Assembly (NCBI GenBank): GCA_023435435.1
Contig: JAEYRW010000141.1
Span: 1 to 5,809 of the forward strand
DNA length: 5,809 bases
Direction: 5' to 3'
Source of the DNA: Bacillota bacterium
Lineage (GTDB): Bacteria; Bacillota; Clostridia; Christensenellales; Aristaeellaceae
The notes under the pieces were generated by a model. That model ran no database searches, was not told where the DNA came from, and saw only the letters and a program-made list of their open reading frames with translations. The position numbers and the translations under genes are program-made. This document shows, piece by piece, positions 4,911 to 5,809 of this stretch (position 1 is the stretch's first letter; each line of letters opens with the position of its first letter).

Positions 4911-5728
4911 TAGCCCCTCGCCAGTTTCTTTCGGATTCGGGTAGAGAACAGCTCGATGAAGAGCATCAGAATGATCATGCCCGCCAGGAACGCGCCCACC
5001 ATGCTCCAGCGCCGGGAGTTGATGCACTGGATGAGCGCCGCGCCCACGCCGCCCGCGCCCACGATGCCCAGCGTGGTGGCGTCCTTGATGTTGATGTCGA
5101 AGCGGTAGACGATGGTGGAGATGAAGTTTGCGTAGAGCTGGGGCAGGATGCCGTAGCGGATTTTCTGGAACGTGGTGCAGCCCGCCGCGTCGAGGCTCTC
5201 CAAAATGCGGGTGTCCAAATCCTCGATGGCGTTGATGTACATCTTCGAAATCATGCCGATGGAGCAGATGGACTGGGTCACCACGCCGCAGAACGCGCCC
5301 GGACCCGTCACGCGAATCCACACAAGCGCCCACACGAGGCTCGGAATGGTGCGGATGAGCAGAATGAACGCCCGGAACACGAACGCCACATACTTGGGCA
5401 CGATGTTTTCGCTGGAAAGGAAGCTGAACGGCACGGCCAAGAGACCGCCGATGAGCGTGCCCAGAAGCGCGATGGCCACCGTCTCAAACAGCATGTACGG
5501 CACGCCGTCCTTGGTCCAGTTGAACAAGAGCGAGAGATCCGGGTGGGTGATGCCGTACACGATGCCGTAGGCGACCTCGCTGCCCTTGGCCGCGAAGCCC
5601 TTGAACTCGATGGCGGTGCCCGACCAGCCCAGAAGCACCGCGACGATCAGAAGGATGAGCGTATAGACCCACCATCTGCGGGGACGGCTCTCGTACATTT
5701 CCTCGATGGGATTGACGATCTTTTGCAT
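4910..5728 (-). CDS. phnE: Phosphonate/phosphite ABC transporter permease, PhnE type
   Basis: The 272-residue membrane protein is the permease of a Phn/Ptx-type binding-protein-dependent ABC importer. A cytoplasmic N-terminus (RPRRWW, 15-20) precedes a first helix at about 20-38. A large extracellular loop (40-74) follows, with further hydrophobic segments at about 76-104, 112-139, 143-167, 215-236 and 241-261. The ATPase-docking EAA loop is visible as ESLDAAG (177-183) followed by RYGILPQL (191-198). The GIVGAGGVGAAL segment (221-232) is typical of the PhnE family. The protein ends with a basic tail (RIRKKLARG). Such permeases work with a PhnC ATPase and a PhnD binding protein and often occur in tandem pairs; the partners should lie beyond the right edge. 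Substrate may be phosphonate, phosphite or a phosphate ester, and cannot be settled without PhnD. A perfect AGGAGG six bases upstream fixes the start, and the stop overlaps the phosphoesterase ATG. The symbol reflects family, not proven substrate. Confidence 0.9.
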   Translation of the reverse strand: MQKIVNPIEEMYESRPRRWWVYTLILLIVAVLLGWSGTAIEFKGFAAKGSEVAYGIVYGITHPDLSLLFNWTKDGVPYMLFETVAIALLGTLIGGLLAVPFSFLSSENIVPKYVAFVFRAFILLIRTIPSLVWALVWIRVTGPGAFCGVVTQSICSIGMISKMYINAIEDLDTRILESLDAAGCTTFQKIRYGILPQLYANFISTIVYRFDINIKDATTLGIVGAGGVGAALIQCINSRRWSMVGAFLAGMIILMLFIELFSTRIRKKLARG

Positions 5729-5734
5729 CGACTG

Positions 5735-5740
5735 CCTCCT
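5735..5740 (-). promoter_or_regulatory. Ribosome binding site of the PhnE permease gene
   Basis: On the - strand, AGGAGG ends six bases before ATG 5728, which is ideal. It overlaps a TAG (5739-5741) that closes one open frame arriving from the right, as TAGGAGG, a common arrangement within operons. Confidence 0.85.
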
Positions 5741-5809
5741 AGTAGTCTACGAAGTCTAGGAACCGATGAGATGGCGCAGAGATTTTTTCGCCCGGTGAGG
5801 TTGGGTTGG
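5739..5809 (-). CDS. Possible C-terminal tail of an upstream operon gene (partial)
   Basis: On the - strand a frame entering from the right edge reads ...NPTSPGEKISAPSHRFLDFVDY and ends at TAG 5739-5741, inside the permease ribosome binding site. The close stop-to-start spacing fits an operon in which a first PhnE or another transporter subunit precedes this permease. A second frame (...HRAKKSLRHLIGS) ends at TAG 5755-5757 and is an equally possible tail. With about 20 codons visible, neither can be recognised, and this stretch may also be non-coding. Confidence 0.25.
   Translation of the reverse strand, partial: NPTSPGEKISAPSHRFLDFVDY

Noticed and set aside
4911..5333. N-terminal extension of the phosphoesterase frame into the permease gene
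   Set aside because: The frame is open, but the extension is His/Arg-rich, lacks family similarity and lies inside the permease coding sequence. The catalytic domain begins directly after ATG 4910, which has a nearby GAGGGG.

Overview
The window is GC-rich DNA with strong AGGAGG-type ribosome binding sites, short intergenic gaps and a secreted MORN/peptidoglycan-binding protein. Together these suggest a high-GC member of the Clostridia/Firmicutes, possibly a gut or anaerobic lineage. This is inference from style, because no phylogenetic marker gene is present. Five protein genes are well supported. No tRNA, rRNA, CRISPR array or mobile element was seen.

Left part, + strand: a DJ-1/PfpI-superfamily protein of the isonitrile-hydratase type (26-616) carries the Asp/Cys-Thr catalytic signature. 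Nine bases after its stop lies a good vegetative promoter (TTGATT-17-TATGAT), which should drive a secreted protein (724-1752). That protein has a signal peptide, four MORN-like repeats, an OB-fold-like middle domain and a C-terminal peptidoglycan-binding domain. A 371-base gap follows (1753-2123). It contains two sizeable inverted repeats, a weak promoter candidate and two very short ORFs, but no convincing conventional gene. It precedes an MFS transporter (2124-3386).

Right part, - strand: a bidirectional intrinsic terminator (3385-3416) separates the MFS gene from a convergent operon that enters from the right edge. The operon ends with a PhnE-type phosphonate/phosphite ABC permease (4910-5728) and then a 5'-nucleotidase/2',3'-cyclic phosphodiesterase-like metallophosphoesterase (3417-4910). 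The two genes overlap by one base (TAATG). The permease start lies just after what may be the last codons of another operon gene, with the stop codon built into the AGGAGG ribosome binding site.

The most coherent functional unit is this permease-phosphoesterase pair. It looks like import of a phosphorus compound coupled to a cytoplasmic (signal-less) phosphoester hydrolase. The most unusual single protein is the secreted MORN/OB-like/PG-binding protein. I see no clear evidence of a wholly new system. The best candidates for a second look are the operon pairing, the composite secreted protein and the structured leader before the MFS gene.
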